NCBI RefSeq assembly: GCF_024623455.1
Contig: NZ_JANIPJ010000001.1
Span: 310,001-374,000, forward strand
Direction of reading: 5' to 3'
DNA: 64,000 nt
Origin: Paenibacillus soyae
Lineage (GTDB): Bacteria > Bacillota > Bacilli > Paenibacillales > Paenibacillaceae
The stretch's first letter is position 1. Every line of letters starts with the position of its first letter. The notes beneath the pieces were generated by a model. That model was given only the letters and a program-made list of their open reading frames with translations, ran no database searches and was not told where the DNA came from. Shown piece after piece: positions 32,519 to 42,455 of the stretch. The position numbers and the translations under genes were made by a program.

Positions 32519-32827
32519 TTAACCCTCCGAGGTTTGCTTCATGGAGCGGTAGACGCTTAGGTTGCGAAGGCCGGCGAATAGGTTGAAGACGCCGATCGCG
32601 ATGAAGATGCCGCCGATGACGATCCGCAGCGTGGAGTCTTCGGACAGGAACAGCTGGACGAGCGCGATAAAGATGAGCAGGAAGCCCATGCTGATGTTCA
32701 TTCGGGCGGTATGCATGCCTTTGGTTCGCATGTCGTTCGTGCGCCGCGCCCTTAAGCTGAAGAACGCGGACAATGTCAGCGTAATCATGATCGCCGGGTA
32801 CAGCCCGTATTGCAGCAATTGATCCAT
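32519..32827 (-). CDS. ytpI: YtpI-like membrane protein
   Basis: This 102-residue protein has three hydrophobic segments: the N-terminal helix (YPAIMITLTLSAFFSLRARR), then MGFLLIFIALVQLFL and IVIGGIFIAIGVFNLFAGL. The pattern and place next to ytoI, ytrI and ytrH match YtpI, a small protein of unknown function. The ATG at 32827 follows AAAGGAG at 12 nt; the longer frame to 32905 lacks support. Confidence 0.75.
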   Translation of the reverse strand: MDQLLQYGLYPAIMITLTLSAFFSLRARRTNDMRTKGMHTARMNISMGFLLIFIALVQLFLSEDSTLRIVIGGIFIAIGVFNLFAGLRNLSVYRSMKQTSEG

Positions 32828-32941
32828 TACAAATAGCAGCTCCTTTACTATGCGATTAGGACCGGTCCCACATGGGGAACGGTCCTTTCTTGTGCAGTTG
32901 GTCAACCGCCATCTATTGTAGCAGATAATGACCCGCTTGTG

Positions 32942-33448
32942 TTAGGAAGTGGGAGGTTTGGCAACGGGCTTCGCCGTCATCCAGATTTGAAGCTTGTATT
33001 CGGCCAGGAGCACCGTTTGGATTTCGACCGCGTAGTCTTTGCCGTACACGTCCACGTATACATTTCGTTCCAGCAGTCTTCTCGCGAATTTGGCGTCGGA
33101 GTCGATTTCGTAGATGCTGCGGCCGATGAAAGTCGACAAATCCGCTTTCACCCGTTTAATAAGCTCGGCTTCGGCCGACTTGTCCAAGACGGTTCCGCCG
33201 TCCTCGCGGCTAACCCGAACTTGCAGGCTCTTTATGACGGTGGGCTGGTTTTTGTATTTGGTGAGCTCCTTCACTTCCTGGTCGTATTCCTCAAGCTTCG
33301 CCTCAAGCTCGTTCTGGGTCTGGTAGAGCGCTTCGAATTGAGCGACAAACAACGAGTGGAGCACGACGGCCCCAACGATCATTCCCAACAGAAAAACGCC
33401 GAACGCCTGCATCCCCCGGACATAACGCTCGAACGGAGGCACTCTCAT
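32942..33448 (-). CDS. ytrI: YtrI sporulation membrane protein
   Basis: This 168-residue protein has one N-terminal membrane helix (about 15-35, AFGVFLLGMIVGAVVLH), a short coiled coil (QFEALYQTQNELEAKLEEYDQEV) and a soluble domain. In Bacillus YtrH and YtrI are sigma-E-dependent and needed for efficient sporulation. It lies 3 nt after ytrH on the same strand, so the two form one unit. The identification rests on this pairing and topology. Confidence 0.8.
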   Translation of the reverse strand: MRVPPFERYVRGMQAFGVFLLGMIVGAVVLHSLFVAQFEALYQTQNELEAKLEEYDQEVKELTKYKNQPTVIKSLQVRVSREDGGTVLDKSAEAELIKRVKADLSTFIGRSIYEIDSDAKFARRLLERNVYVDVYGKDYAVEIQTVLLAEYKLQIWMTAKPVAKPPTS

Positions 33449-33451
33449 CGG

Positions 33452-33793
33452 TTAAATGCCCCCTTTGCAGACGAGTTTGACCAGCTCGGTTCCCATATGC
33501 GCCCCGAGGAACGCGAACAGGATGAAGCAGATCTGCTGCGCGGCAGGCGACAGATGGCCGAGCGTCAGATTGCTTTCGATCACCTTGACGGGATCGATCG
33601 ATCCGCCGATGGCCGCCACGATCGCCCATATTTTCAGCCGCATCGCCGTATCGAACATAACTGTCGCCGGCGGCATCAGCATGAACACCGCGCCAACTCC
33701 CGCCAGCATCGATCCGCCGATCACGACGCCGAACGCGATAAAAAAGTCCATGCCCGCCTTGGACAAAAAATAAGTCATCCCGCTTGTCTCCAC
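33452..33793 (-). CDS. ytrH: YtrH sporulation protein
   Basis: This 113-residue membrane protein has three hydrophobic stretches (FFIAFGVVIGGSMLAGVGAVF; LKIWAIVAAIGGSID; ICFILFAFLGAHMG). The first stretch, the MPPATVMFDTAMRLKIWA segment and the place directly before dnaE on the opposite strand match YtrH. It works with YtrI during sporulation. Confidence 0.85.
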   Translation of the reverse strand: METSGMTYFLSKAGMDFFIAFGVVIGGSMLAGVGAVFMLMPPATVMFDTAMRLKIWAIVAAIGGSIDPVKVIESNLTLGHLSPAAQQICFILFAFLGAHMGTELVKLVCKGGI

Positions 33794-33877
33794 GTCTCGT
33801 TCCCCCTAGCGCTTTGTACCATTCTATGGGCGTGTCCATCCCGATTATGATAAAATAGCGTTAACTTTAAGCGCGTG

Positions 33878-33900
33878 TTGAAAAAGTCTAGCTTTTTCAA
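33878..33900 (+). promoter_or_regulatory. Hairpin directly upstream of the dnaE ribosome site
   Basis: TTGAAAAAG-TCTAG-CTTTTTCAA, a 9-bp perfect stem ending one base before GAAGGGAG. If formed in the mRNA it would sit against the ribosome site and could protect the 5' end or hinder initiation. A -10-like TAAAAT occurs at 33851-33856. Confidence 0.45.
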
Positions 33901-33916
33901 GAAGGGAGTGATAGAA

Positions 33917-36900
33917 ATGAACGCAGCAGCAAGCAAGGGCACCTCATTCGTTCATTTGCATGCCCATAGCGAATACAGCCTTCTGGACGGGGCGGCCCGG
34001 ATCAAGGAGCTTGTCGCGAGGGCCGCCGAGCTCGGCATGGAGGCGCTGGCGCTGACGGACCATGGCGTGATGTACGGCGCCATTCCGTTCTATCGCGCGT
34101 GTCTGGCGCACGGCATTAAGCCGATTATCGGCTGCGAGCTGTATATGTCCGCCGGCTCCCGGTTCGACAAGGGCTCCCGCAAGGATAACCCGATCTATCA
34201 TTTGATCGTACTGGCGAAAAACGCCGCGGGCTACCGAAACCTGATGAAGCTGTGCACAATCGGCCACTTGGAAGGCCATCATTATAAACCGAGAGTCGAC
34301 ATGGAAGCGCTGGCGGCCCATTCGGAAGGACTAATCGTATTAAGCTCCTGCCTAGCGGGAGAAGTGTCCCAGCATTTGCTGCATGATCGTCCCGATGAAG
34401 CGCGGGCGGCCGCGCTTCGTTACCGCGATATTTTCGGGGACGACTACTACTTGGAGCTTCAGGATCACGGCATGCTGGAGCAGAAGAAAGTGGCCGCCGC
34501 CATGATCGAGCTCGCTCGCGCTACCGGCATCAAGCTCGTCGCGACGAACGACGTACATTATTTGCGTCCCGAGGACGCGGCCGTGCAAGACGTCCTGATC
34601 TGTATCGGTACGGGCAAGACCATTGACGATCAGGATAGGATGCGCATCGCTACGGATCAGTTGTATTTGAAGAGCGGCGACGAGATGGCGTCATTGTTCC
34701 GCCATGTGCCCGAAGCGATTGCCCATACGGTTGAGATCGCGGACAAATGCCGCCTGGAGCTTACGCTTGGCCGCGCCGCGCTCCCCGTATTCCGACCCGT
34801 GCCGCAGGGCGCCACTTCGGCTTCTTACTTGGCCGAGCTGTGCCGCGACGGGCTGCAGGCGAGATACGCCGGTCTGCCCGAGTGGATGGACGGCTCGGAT
34901 TTCCGCGCCAAGGCGGAGAGCAGACTGGCCTACGAGCTGAACGTCATCGAAAATATGGGCTTCAGCGATTATTTCCTCATCGTCTGGGATTTCATCCGGT
35001 TCGCGCACGACCGCGGCATCCGGACGGGGCCGGGCAGGGGCTCGTCCGCCGGCAGTCTCGTCGCCTACACGCTGCGGATTACGGATGTGGACCCTCTGAA
35101 GTACAAGCTGCTCTTCGAGCGCTTCCTCAATCCGGAGCGGGTCACGATGCCGGATATCGATATCGACTTCAACGACGAGCGCAGGGACGAGGTTATCGCG
35201 TACGTCTCCGCCAAATACGGCGATGAGCATGTCGCACAGATTATTACCTTCGGCACGATGGCGGCCAAAGCGGCGGTCAGGGACGTCGGCCGGGCGATGA
35301 ACGTTCCGTTCCAAGAGGTGGACCGCGCCGCCAAGCTTATTCCGAATCAGCTGGGCATAACGCTGGAGGAGGCCCTTCGCATTAGCGGCGAGCTGCGGGA
35401 GGCTTGCGAGCGCCAGCCAAAGACGGACGCCATGCTGAAGATGGCGCTGAAGGTCGAAGGGATGCCGCGTCATGCCTCTACCCATGCGGCGGGGGTCGTC
35501 ATTTCGCAGGAGCCCCTGACTCATTACGTCCCGCTGCAGGGTGGGAGCGAATCGATTCCGCTGACGCAATACTCCATGGAGAACCTGGAGGCGATTGGCC
35601 TTCTTAAGATGGACTTCCTCGGCTTGCGCACGCTCTCCATTCTGGAGAGGTCGCTTGCCTGGGTGAAGGAGCAATTCGGAAGGACAATCGATTTCCGGAA
35701 TATAAGCGATTCCGATCCCGACACGTACGCCATGCTCGGGAGAGGCGATACGACGGGCATTTTCCAGCTCGAGTCGACCGGCATGAGGCGCGTACTGAGG
35801 GAACTGAAGCCGTCGACGTTCGAAGATATCGTATCCGTGCTGGCGCTGTATCGTCCGGGACCGATGGAATTTATTCCGAAATACATCGGAGGCAAACACG
35901 GCGCGCTCGCGGTCGAGTACCCCCATCCTTCGCTCGAGCCGATTCTGAAGGATACGTACGGCATCATCGTTTACCAGGAGCAGATCATGCAGATCGCCTC
36001 GCTTATGGCGGGCTTCTCGCTCGGCGAAGCGGATCTCTTGCGTAGAGCGGTATCCAAGAAAAAGCGCGAAGTGCTGGACGAGGAACGTTCGCATTTCGTC
36101 AAGGGAAGTCTAGCGCAGGGGTACGGCGAGGAAGACGCGAACCGGGTCTACGACATGATCGTTCGATTCGCCGATTACGGGTTCCCGCGCGCGCATGCGG
36201 CGGCGTACGGGGTGCTGGCTTTCCAGACGGCTTGGCTGAAGGCGCACTACCCGGTGCCGTTCATGGCCTCGATGCTGGCGTCGGTGACGGGCAACATGCG
36301 CAAGACCGCGGAATATGCCGACGAATGCCGCAGAATGGGCATCGAGGTGCTGCCGCCCGACATTAACGGAAGCAGCACCTCCTTCACCCCTTCCGAAGGC
36401 GCGATCCGGTTCGGCTTGGCCTCCATCAAGAACGTCGGCACGCAGGCGATCGAGGCGATACTGAAGGAGCGGGCCGCGGGGCCATACGAAAGCCTGCTCG
36501 ACCTTTGCAAGCGGGTCGATCTGCGCGTCGTGAACAAGCGCGTGCTGGAATCGCTTATCCAGGCGGGGGCATTCGATTCGCTGCCGGGGCACCGCTCCCA
36601 GCTGCTCGCCGCGCTTGAAGAAACAGTGGAAGCGGCGGTGAAGTGGCGCAAGGAGAAGGAGGAGCTGCAGATCGAGCTGTTCGGCTTCGAGGAGGTTCAG
36701 AATTGGGATGTCGAGCTGCCGGACATTCGTCCGTTCACAACGTCTCAGAAGCTGGATTTCGAGCGGGAGCTGCTAGGCATGTATTTGTCCGGTCACCCTC
36801 TCGACTCGGCGGCCGAGCAGCTGGATAAGCTGGAGCTCGACAGGCTGATCGATCTGAACGACGTGGAAGAAGGAGCGATCGCGATTATCGGGGTCATGAT

Positions 36901-37570
36901 CGCCGGGCTGAAGCCGTTCACGAACAAGAAGGGCAACGCGATGGGGTTCCTCGAGGTCGAGGACCGCGTCATGAGAGTCGAAGCGGTCGTGTTCCCGAAC
37001 GTCTGGAAGAGAGTGCACGGTAAGCTCGCCAAGGACGGCCTTGTCATCATGCAAGCGACCGTCCAGCACGGGGACGAGGAGTACAAGCTTCTGGTGGAAG
37101 ACGTCGTGCCGATCGCGGGGGCGGACGAGTATTTGGCGGCTCAGGTCAAGCGGCTGCGCCAGAGCGCCCGCATGCGAGCGTCAAGAGAGCCGTACCCTAG
37201 AACGCCGCAGGGCGAGGGAGCAAGACCTTCCGGCCAGCATCGTAACGGAACAGGGCAGGGCCGTCCCGAGACCACGGCGGCGGCAGCCTTAACCCAGCGT
37301 CCGCAGACAGCGGATTCGCTTGCATCCGCCGACGGGAACAAGAAGCAAAGATTGTTCGTTAAGATAACGGCGGAGAGAGAGCAGCCGGACGTCCTGAGCC
37401 AATTAAAGGATTTGCTCATTTCGCAGCCGGGACCCATGGATACGGTTTTGTTCTATGAAAGGGAGAATAAGATGATGGCGCTAAGCGACAGTCATCGCGT
37501 GAACGGTTCGCCGCAGCTCAGGCAGGCGATCGAAAGGCTGCTTGGGGCGGGGACGGCTGTCGTGAGGTAA
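33917..37570 (+). CDS. dnaE: DNA polymerase III alpha subunit DnaE
   Basis: This is a 1217-residue replicative polymerase. The N-terminal PHP domain has HLHAHSEYSLLDG; the catalytic PDIDIDF triad lies near residues 412-418; helix-hairpin-helix and OB-fold parts follow, with the OB fold around 985-1065. Roughly 1090-1150 is a low-complexity Pro/Gly/Ala/Gln linker (from ASREPYPRTPQ to AALTQRPQTA) separating a conserved C-terminal domain starting KKQRLFVKITAE. The protein is longer than B. subtilis DnaE mainly because of this linker. The ATG at 33917 follows GAAGGGAG. Confidence 0.95.
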   Translation: MNAAASKGTSFVHLHAHSEYSLLDGAARIKELVARAAELGMEALALTDHGVMYGAIPFYRACLAHGIKPIIGCELYMSAGSRFDKGSRKDNPIYHLIVLAKNAAGYRNLMKLCTIGHLEGHHYKPRVDMEALAAHSEGLIVLSSCLAGEVSQHLLHDRPDEARAAALRYRDIFGDDYYLELQDHGMLEQKKVAAAMIELARATGIKLVATNDVHYLRPEDAAVQDVLICIGTGKTIDDQDRMRIATDQLYLKSGDEMASLFRHVPEAIAHTVEIADKCRLELTLGRAALPVFRPVPQGATSASYLAELCRDGLQARYAGLPEWMDGSDFRAKAESRLAYELNVIENMGFSDYFLIVWDFIRFAHDRGIRTGPGRGSSAGSLVAYTLRITDVDPLKYKLLFERFLNPERVTMPDIDIDFNDERRDEVIAYVSAKYGDEHVAQIITFGTMAAKAAVRDVGRAMNVPFQEVDRAAKLIPNQLGITLEEALRISGELREACERQPKTDAMLKMALKVEGMPRHASTHAAGVVISQEPLTHYVPLQGGSESIPLTQYSMENLEAIGLLKMDFLGLRTLSILERSLAWVKEQFGRTIDFRNISDSDPDTYAMLGRGDTTGIFQLESTGMRRVLRELKPSTFEDIVSVLALYRPGPMEFIPKYIGGKHGALAVEYPHPSLEPILKDTYGIIVYQEQIMQIASLMAGFSLGEADLLRRAVSKKKREVLDEERSHFVKGSLAQGYGEEDANRVYDMIVRFADYGFPRAHAAAYGVLAFQTAWLKAHYPVPFMASMLASVTGNMRKTAEYADECRRMGIEVLPPDINGSSTSFTPSEGAIRFGLASIKNVGTQAIEAILKERAAGPYESLLDLCKRVDLRVVNKRVLESLIQAGAFDSLPGHRSQLLAALEETVEAAVKWRKEKEELQIELFGFEEVQNWDVELPDIRPFTTSQKLDFERELLGMYLSGHPLDSAAEQLDKLELDRLIDLNDVEEGAIAIIGVMIAGLKPFTNKKGNAMGFLEVEDRVMRVEAVVFPNVWKRVHGKLAKDGLVIMQATVQHGDEEYKLLVEDVVPIAGADEYLAAQVKRLRQSARMRASREPYPRTPQGEGARPSGQHRNGTGQGRPETTAAAALTQRPQTADSLASADGNKKQRLFVKITAEREQPDVLSQLKDLLISQPGPMDTVLFYERENKMMALSDSHRVNGSPQLRQAIERLLGAGTAVVR

Positions 37571-37667
37571 CGGGCGATTTCGCGGGTATTCGAGATTTCT
37601 ATGCACATATTGGCTTGTACGAGCATATGCATAGAGATACAAGCAGCCCACGAGAGGAATGGTGCCC

Positions 37668-38159
37668 GTGAACGGAATAGAGAAATGGCTGGAGAAGCGC
37701 GGCGTAACGATTGAAGACGTTGCGGAGATTGTCTACAATTTGCAGAGGCCTTACAATGCGGATCTCCAAATGGACGAGTGCCGGGATAGCGTCCGCGCCG
37801 TATTGGAGAAAAGGGAGGTTCAATACGTCCTGTACACCGGCATTGCTCTGGATGAGCTGGCCGAACGGCGACTCCTTCCCGAGCCTCTTCAAGCTATAAT
37901 GGAGAAGGACGAATCGCTCTACGGCGTTGACGAGACGCTGGCGCTCGGCATAACGAACGTATACGGCATGATCGGCCTCACCAGCTTCGGCTATTTGGAC
38001 AAGATGAAGCCGGGCATCATTCGGCAATTGAACTTGAAGGGCGAAAAAATTCACGTATTCCTCGACGATCTAGTCGCGGGCCTGGCGGCGGCCGCATCCG
38101 CGCGCATCGCGCACGGTGACCCGAAGGCCATCCGATATCATTTGCCCGAATCGCCATAA
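37668..38159 (+). CDS. pgpA: PgpA-family phosphatidylglycerophosphatase
   Basis: This roughly 163-residue protein is of the YutG/PgpA family. Signature segments: YTGIALDELAERRLLPEPLQ, ESLYGVDETLALGITNVYGMIGLTSFGYLDK and VFLDDLVAGLAAAASARIAHG. The enzyme removes phosphate from phosphatidylglycerophosphate to make phosphatidylglycerol; the Bacillus form is soluble or peripheral. GTG 37668 is preferred for its 10-nt distance from GAGAGG; GTG 37662 is possible and ATG 37659 is too close. Confidence 0.85.
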   Translation: MNGIEKWLEKRGVTIEDVAEIVYNLQRPYNADLQMDECRDSVRAVLEKREVQYVLYTGIALDELAERRLLPEPLQAIMEKDESLYGVDETLALGITNVYGMIGLTSFGYLDKMKPGIIRQLNLKGEKIHVFLDDLVAGLAAAASARIAHGDPKAIRYHLPESP

Positions 38160-38355
38160 CTATGTTATCATTATCGCATCATATGGCCTTTTGGCGGGAT
38201 ACGGAAGGAATCGTAAGCTGCGCCACCATAGAACGGCACGGGTCCGGGCTGCGGAAGCTCGCAGCCGGCGCTTCGTGTCTTACCATAAGACGGCGACAGC
38301 CGTTTACGCTTGCTAGGATAACTTTGCTTTACGCGGGTTTTCAGGAGGTACCAGG

Positions 38356-38544
38356 ATGTGGACGGTCATCTATATCGCACCAACAGCAAAAATGGCAGAG
38401 AACATCAAGAAACGGCTTACGGAAGAAGGTTTTTTGGTCAAGATCCGGCCCGTCAATCTGTCCAAACAGCAATATGAAATTCTGGTTCCGTCAGGCGAGT
38501 TGGAAGAAGTGCAGGAAGTGTTCAATTCCATCATTCGTCCCTGA
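38356..38544 (+). CDS. Small conserved protein upstream of accD
   Basis: This 62-residue protein (MWTVIYIAPTAKMAENIKKRL at the start) has a beta-alpha-beta layout like the DUF2007 'putative signal transducing' group: a short strand, a helix with MAENIKKRLTEEGF, then strand VKIRPVN and QYEILVP. A strong AGGAGG precedes the ATG. Its place directly before accD suggests a shared message. The function is unknown. The 196 bases before it (38160-38355) show no other gene. Confidence 0.75.
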   Translation: MWTVIYIAPTAKMAENIKKRLTEEGFLVKIRPVNLSKQQYEILVPSGELEEVQEVFNSIIRP

Positions 38545-38586
38545 TGACAGTCTATTCACTATTGCGCCTTGAGAGGTGTCACATAC

Positions 38587-39456
38587 GTGCAAATAAAGGA
38601 CTTATTTTCGAAGAAGAAGTACGCAACCATCCCTTCGGAGCGCCCCAAGCGCGATATTCCCGAAGGATTGATGAATAAGTGCTCCAAGTGCGGCACCATT
38701 CAGTACTCCAAAGAATTAGAGAAAAATTTGAAGGTCTGCTCGTCATGCGGACATCATTACCGGTTGAACGCATGGGAACGGATCGGGATGACGCTCGATG
38801 ACGGGCATTTGTTTGAATACGACGCCGGCATGGAGTCCGTGGATCCGCTAGGTTTCCCGGGTTACGCGAATAAGCTCGAGCAGCAGAAAGCGAAATCGAA
38901 TCTGCGGGATTCCGTCGTGACGGGCGAAGGCAAGATCGGGGGCTTCCCGGTCGTCGTCGCGGTGATGAGCTTCGATTTCTTCACGGGGAGCATGGGCTCG
39001 GTAGCCGGGGAGAAGATAACGAGAGCGATCGAAGCCGCGCACGAGAAGAAACTTCCGCTCATTATCTTCTCCACGTCAAGCGGAGCTCGCATGCAAGAGA
39101 GTATTCTAAGCCTCATGCAGATGGCGAAAACAAGCGCGGCCCTCGCGAAATTCCAAGGCGCCGGAGGCTTGTACATATCCGTATTCACCGATCCGACGAC
39201 AGGAGGCGTATCCGCCAGCTTCGCGAGTTTGGGCGACTACAATTTGGCCGAGCCTGGCGCGCTCATCGGCTTCGCGGGCAGAATCGTTATCGAACAGACG
39301 ATTCGCCAGAAGCTGCCGGACAACTTCCAGACGGCGGAATTCAATCTTCAGCACGGTCAGCTCGACAAAGTCGTTCACCGCAAAGATATGAAGGCTACGC
39401 TTGCGAAGCTCCTGGACATGCATGCCGTGAAGGAGGAATCGATCCATGGCGAATGA
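38587..39456 (+). CDS. accD: Acetyl-CoA carboxylase carboxyltransferase beta subunit
   Basis: This is a 289-residue subunit of the carboxyltransferase that makes malonyl-CoA for fatty acid synthesis. An N-terminal zinc ribbon has Cys32, Cys35, Cys51 and Cys54 (CSKCG and CSSCG); the crotonase-like core contains [21 protein letters not shown] and [12 protein letters not shown]. The start is GTG 38587, eight bases after GAGAGGTG. It overlaps accA by 11 nt, fixing a 1:1 output. Confidence 0.95.
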   Translation: MQIKDLFSKKKYATIPSERPKRDIPEGLMNKCSKCGTIQYSKELEKNLKVCSSCGHHYRLNAWERIGMTLDDGHLFEYDAGMESVDPLGFPGYANKLEQQKAKSNLRDSVVTGEGKIGGFPVVVAVMSFDFFTGSMGSVAGEKITRAIEAAHEKKLPLIIFSTSSGARMQESILSLMQMAKTSAALAKFQGAGGLYISVFTDPTTGGVSASFASLGDYNLAEPGALIGFAGRIVIEQTIRQKLPDNFQTAEFNLQHGQLDKVVHRKDMKATLAKLLDMHAVKEESIHGE

Positions 39457-40486
39457 ACTGCCCTTTGAGAAGCCGATTATCGAGCTTCGCCAGAAGATCA
39501 AAGAGCTGAAGAGCCTAAGCGTCGGCAAAGGCATCGATTTCTCGGAGGAAATTCTGAGGCTGGAGGAACGCTGCAAGCAGCTGGAAGAAGAGCTGTACAG
39601 CGAGCTGACCGCCGCCCAGAAGATGCACTTGGCGAGACATCACCAGCGTCCGACATCGCTTGATTTCATCGGAGAAATTTTCTCCGATTTCATGGAGCTT
39701 CACGGGGATCGGTTGTTCGCTGACGATCTAGCAATTGTTGGCGGCCTGGCCAAGCTGAACGGGGTACCGGTCACGGTTATCGGCCATCAGCGCGGCAAGG
39801 ATACGCGCGATAACATCGCCCGGTTCTTCGGCAGCCCCCATCCGGAGGGCTTCCGCAAAGCGCTTCGTCTCATGCAGCAGGCCAACAAATTCGGTCGCCC
39901 GATTATTACGTTCATCGACACGAAAGGCGCCTACCCCGGCAACACCGCCGAGGAACGGGGCCAATCCGAAGCGATTGCGCGCAATTTGAGGGAGATGGCC
40001 GGATTTGGCGTGCCTATTATTTGCGTGGTCATCGGCGAAGGCGGCAGCGGCGGAGCGCTTGCGCTCGGCGTCGGGAACCGCGTGCTTATGCTCGAGAACG
40101 CGATCTATTCGGCCATTTCGCCGAACGGCGCGGCATCCATTCTTTGGAAGGATGCATCGAGAGCGGATCAAGCCGCCGAGGCCATGAAGATTACGGCCAA
40201 GGATTTGCTGGAATTCGGCATTATCGAAGAGATTATCGAAGAGCCGCAGGGCGGCGCGCATCGCGATCTGGAATTCCAATCCGAGAAGATCAAAGCGGGC
40301 CTATGGAAGCATCTGCAAGAGCTGAAGCAGCTTACGCCGGAGCAGCTGATTGAAGACCGCTACAACAAATTCCGCAAGGTCGGCTATTTCCAAATAGCCG
40401 AAGCAGAAGCGGGCGAGCAGGCTGCCGCTCGTGGAGAGACGCCCCGCGCCGAAGCGCAAGGCAACGAGACCGCTCCCACGCTTTAA
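39446..40486 (+). CDS. accA: Acetyl-CoA carboxylase carboxyltransferase alpha subunit
   Basis: This is the 346-residue partner of AccD. Family blocks: [54 protein letters not shown] and [12 protein letters not shown]. The C-terminal 25 residues ([20 protein letters not shown]) form a low-complexity tail beyond the conserved end. In B. subtilis pfkA follows accA; here pyk comes next after 107 nt with a short GC hairpin (CGCGGG-ACAAG-CCCGCG). Confidence 0.95.
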   Translation: MANELPFEKPIIELRQKIKELKSLSVGKGIDFSEEILRLEERCKQLEEELYSELTAAQKMHLARHHQRPTSLDFIGEIFSDFMELHGDRLFADDLAIVGGLAKLNGVPVTVIGHQRGKDTRDNIARFFGSPHPEGFRKALRLMQQANKFGRPIITFIDTKGAYPGNTAEERGQSEAIARNLREMAGFGVPIICVVIGEGGSGGALALGVGNRVLMLENAIYSAISPNGAASILWKDASRADQAAEAMKITAKDLLEFGIIEEIIEEPQGGAHRDLEFQSEKIKAGLWKHLQELKQLTPEQLIEDRYNKFRKVGYFQIAEAEAGEQAAARGETPRAEAQGNETAPTL

Positions 40487-40593
40487 CTAGTTAGGTATAC
40501 AATCGCGATTTACGCGGGACAAGCCCGCGTAGCCGCGTGTATTTCATATGAATTAGACCAAGACATTTAGGCACTAAACGGAGGAAATTTAAC

Positions 40594-42348
40594 ATGCGCA
40601 AAACAAAGATCGTCTGTACAATCGGCCCTTCCAGCGAGTCGCTGGAGAACACGAAGAAATTGATTCAGGCTGGGATGAACGTAGCTCGTCTGAACTTCTC
40701 CCACGGAGATTTCGAGGAGCACGGCAACCGGATTAAGAACATCGGACTGGCTAATCGCGAGCTGGGCACATCCGTAGCGATATTGCTGGACACCAAAGGA
40801 CCTGAGATTCGTCTCGGCAAGCTGAAGGAAGAACCGATCGAGCTGGTGCAAGGCGATGCGATCACGCTCACGACCGAAGAAATTCTGGGCGACCGCAGCC
40901 GCATTCCGGTAACGTACAGCAATCTGCCTAACGATCTGTCGGTAGGTTCGACCGTCCTGATCGACGACGGCCTGATCGGACTTACGGTGGAATCGATCGA
41001 AGGAACGGAAATCCACTGCCGCATCGTCAACAGCGGACCGATCAAGAGCAAGAAGGGCGTGAACGTGCCGGGCGTCAAGATTTCGCTGCCGGGCATTACG
41101 GAGAAGGACGCGGGAGACATCGTGTTCGGCATCGAGCAAGGCGTCGACTTCATCGCGGCTTCGTTCGTGCGCAAAGCGAGCGACGTTCTGGAAATCCGCG
41201 AGCTTCTGGAGAAGCACAACGCGAGCCATATCCAAATCATTTCGAAGATCGAGAACCAAGAAGGCGTGGACAACCTGGACGAGATTCTGGAAGTATCCGA
41301 CGGCCTGATGGTAGCCCGCGGCGATCTCGGCGTTGAGATTCCGGCGGAGGAAGTTCCTCTCGTTCAGAAGATGATGATCAAAAAATGCAATCGCGCGGGC
41401 AAGCCGGTTATTACGGCAACGCAAATGCTGGATTCGATGCAGCGCAACCCTCGTCCGACTCGCGCGGAAGCGAGCGACGTAGCGAACGCGATCTTCGACG
41501 GCACGGACGCGATCATGCTGTCCGGCGAGACGGCTGCCGGCAAATATCCGGTCGAATCCGTGCAAACGATGTCCCGCATCGCGGAGCGCGCCGAAAGCGC
41601 GCTTGAGTATCGCGAGATCTTCACGAAGCAAGCGAATGCGCAGCAAACATCCGTGACCGAAGCGATCAGCCAAGCGGTGGCGAACTCCGCCCTCGACCTG
41701 AACGCGAAAGCGATTGTTACGTCTACGCAAAGCGGCTTCACGGCGCGCATGGTATCCAAGTATCGTCCGAAAGCTCCGATCATCGCCGTAACGACAGACT
41801 CGAAGGTGATGAAGCGACTGGCACTTGGCTGGGGCGTTATTCCGGTTCAAGGCGCGGATGCCGATACAACGGACGAAATGTTCGAGAATGCGGTGAAAGG
41901 CGCCATGAGCACGGGATTGCTGAGCCTTGGCGATACGATCGTCATTACGGCAGGCGTTCCGGTTGGACGCGCCGGCACGACGAACCTGATGAAGATTCAC
42001 CATATTGGCGAGCTGCTTGCCAAAGGGCAAGGCATCGGCAGCCAGACGGTAACGGGCAAGCTGGTTGTTGCCCGCAACCCGCAGGAAGCCGTCTCCAAAG
42101 TCGAGAAAGGCGATATTCTTGTCGCTATCTCCACGGATAAAGAATATATGCCGGCCTTCGAGAAAGCGGGAGCCGTTATTACGGAGCAAGGCGGTATTAC
42201 GAGCCATGCGGCCGTATGCGGTCTGAACCTTGGCATTCCGGTTATCCTGGGCGTTAGCGGCGCAACCGATTCGCTTAAGGATGGCATGGAAGTAACCGTG
42301 TACGCGGAGACGGGCTTCATCTACTCCGGTCAATCGAAAGTACTGTAA
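40594..42348 (+). CDS. pyk: Pyruvate kinase with C-terminal PEP-utilising domain
   Basis: This 584-residue glycolytic enzyme converts PEP and ADP to pyruvate and ATP. The barrel carries [39 protein letters not shown] and the active-site TATQMLDSM. After residue 475 is the extra domain typical of Bacillus pyruvate kinases, resembling the PEP-utilising swivel domain ([19 protein letters not shown]). It has its own ribosome site (CGGAGGAAA). Confidence 0.96.
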   Translation: MRKTKIVCTIGPSSESLENTKKLIQAGMNVARLNFSHGDFEEHGNRIKNIGLANRELGTSVAILLDTKGPEIRLGKLKEEPIELVQGDAITLTTEEILGDRSRIPVTYSNLPNDLSVGSTVLIDDGLIGLTVESIEGTEIHCRIVNSGPIKSKKGVNVPGVKISLPGITEKDAGDIVFGIEQGVDFIAASFVRKASDVLEIRELLEKHNASHIQIISKIENQEGVDNLDEILEVSDGLMVARGDLGVEIPAEEVPLVQKMMIKKCNRAGKPVITATQMLDSMQRNPRPTRAEASDVANAIFDGTDAIMLSGETAAGKYPVESVQTMSRIAERAESALEYREIFTKQANAQQTSVTEAISQAVANSALDLNAKAIVTSTQSGFTARMVSKYRPKAPIIAVTTDSKVMKRLALGWGVIPVQGADADTTDEMFENAVKGAMSTGLLSLGDTIVITAGVPVGRAGTTNLMKIHHIGELLAKGQGIGSQTVTGKLVVARNPQEAVSKVEKGDILVAISTDKEYMPAFEKAGAVITEQGGITSHAAVCGLNLGIPVILGVSGATDSLKDGMEVTVYAETGFIYSGQSKVL

Positions 42349-42375
42349 TACCCCATATAAATGGCTCTAGAATGG

Positions 42376-42405
42376 AAAGCGATGGTGATGTCACCGTCGC
42401 TTTTT
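42376..42405 (+). terminator. Terminator after pyk
   Basis: AAAGCGA-T-GGTGA / TCACC-G-TCGCTTT stem with a 2-nt loop and a T5 run. Confidence 0.85.
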
Positions 42406-42455
42406 GTTCCATTCACGCACATATTCGGTAAGGAAAGAAGAAGGTGAAATAAGAA

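Noticed and set aside
40567..42333. A 588-codon open frame antisense to pyk, and similar long antisense frames over the SLH gene (14824-16089), icd (48791-49948) and the YesM kinase (62032-63681).
   Set aside because: Each mirrors a well-supported gene on the other strand, has no ribosome site and gives a composition typical of antisense translation of GC-rich codons (rich in Arg, His, Leu, Asp).
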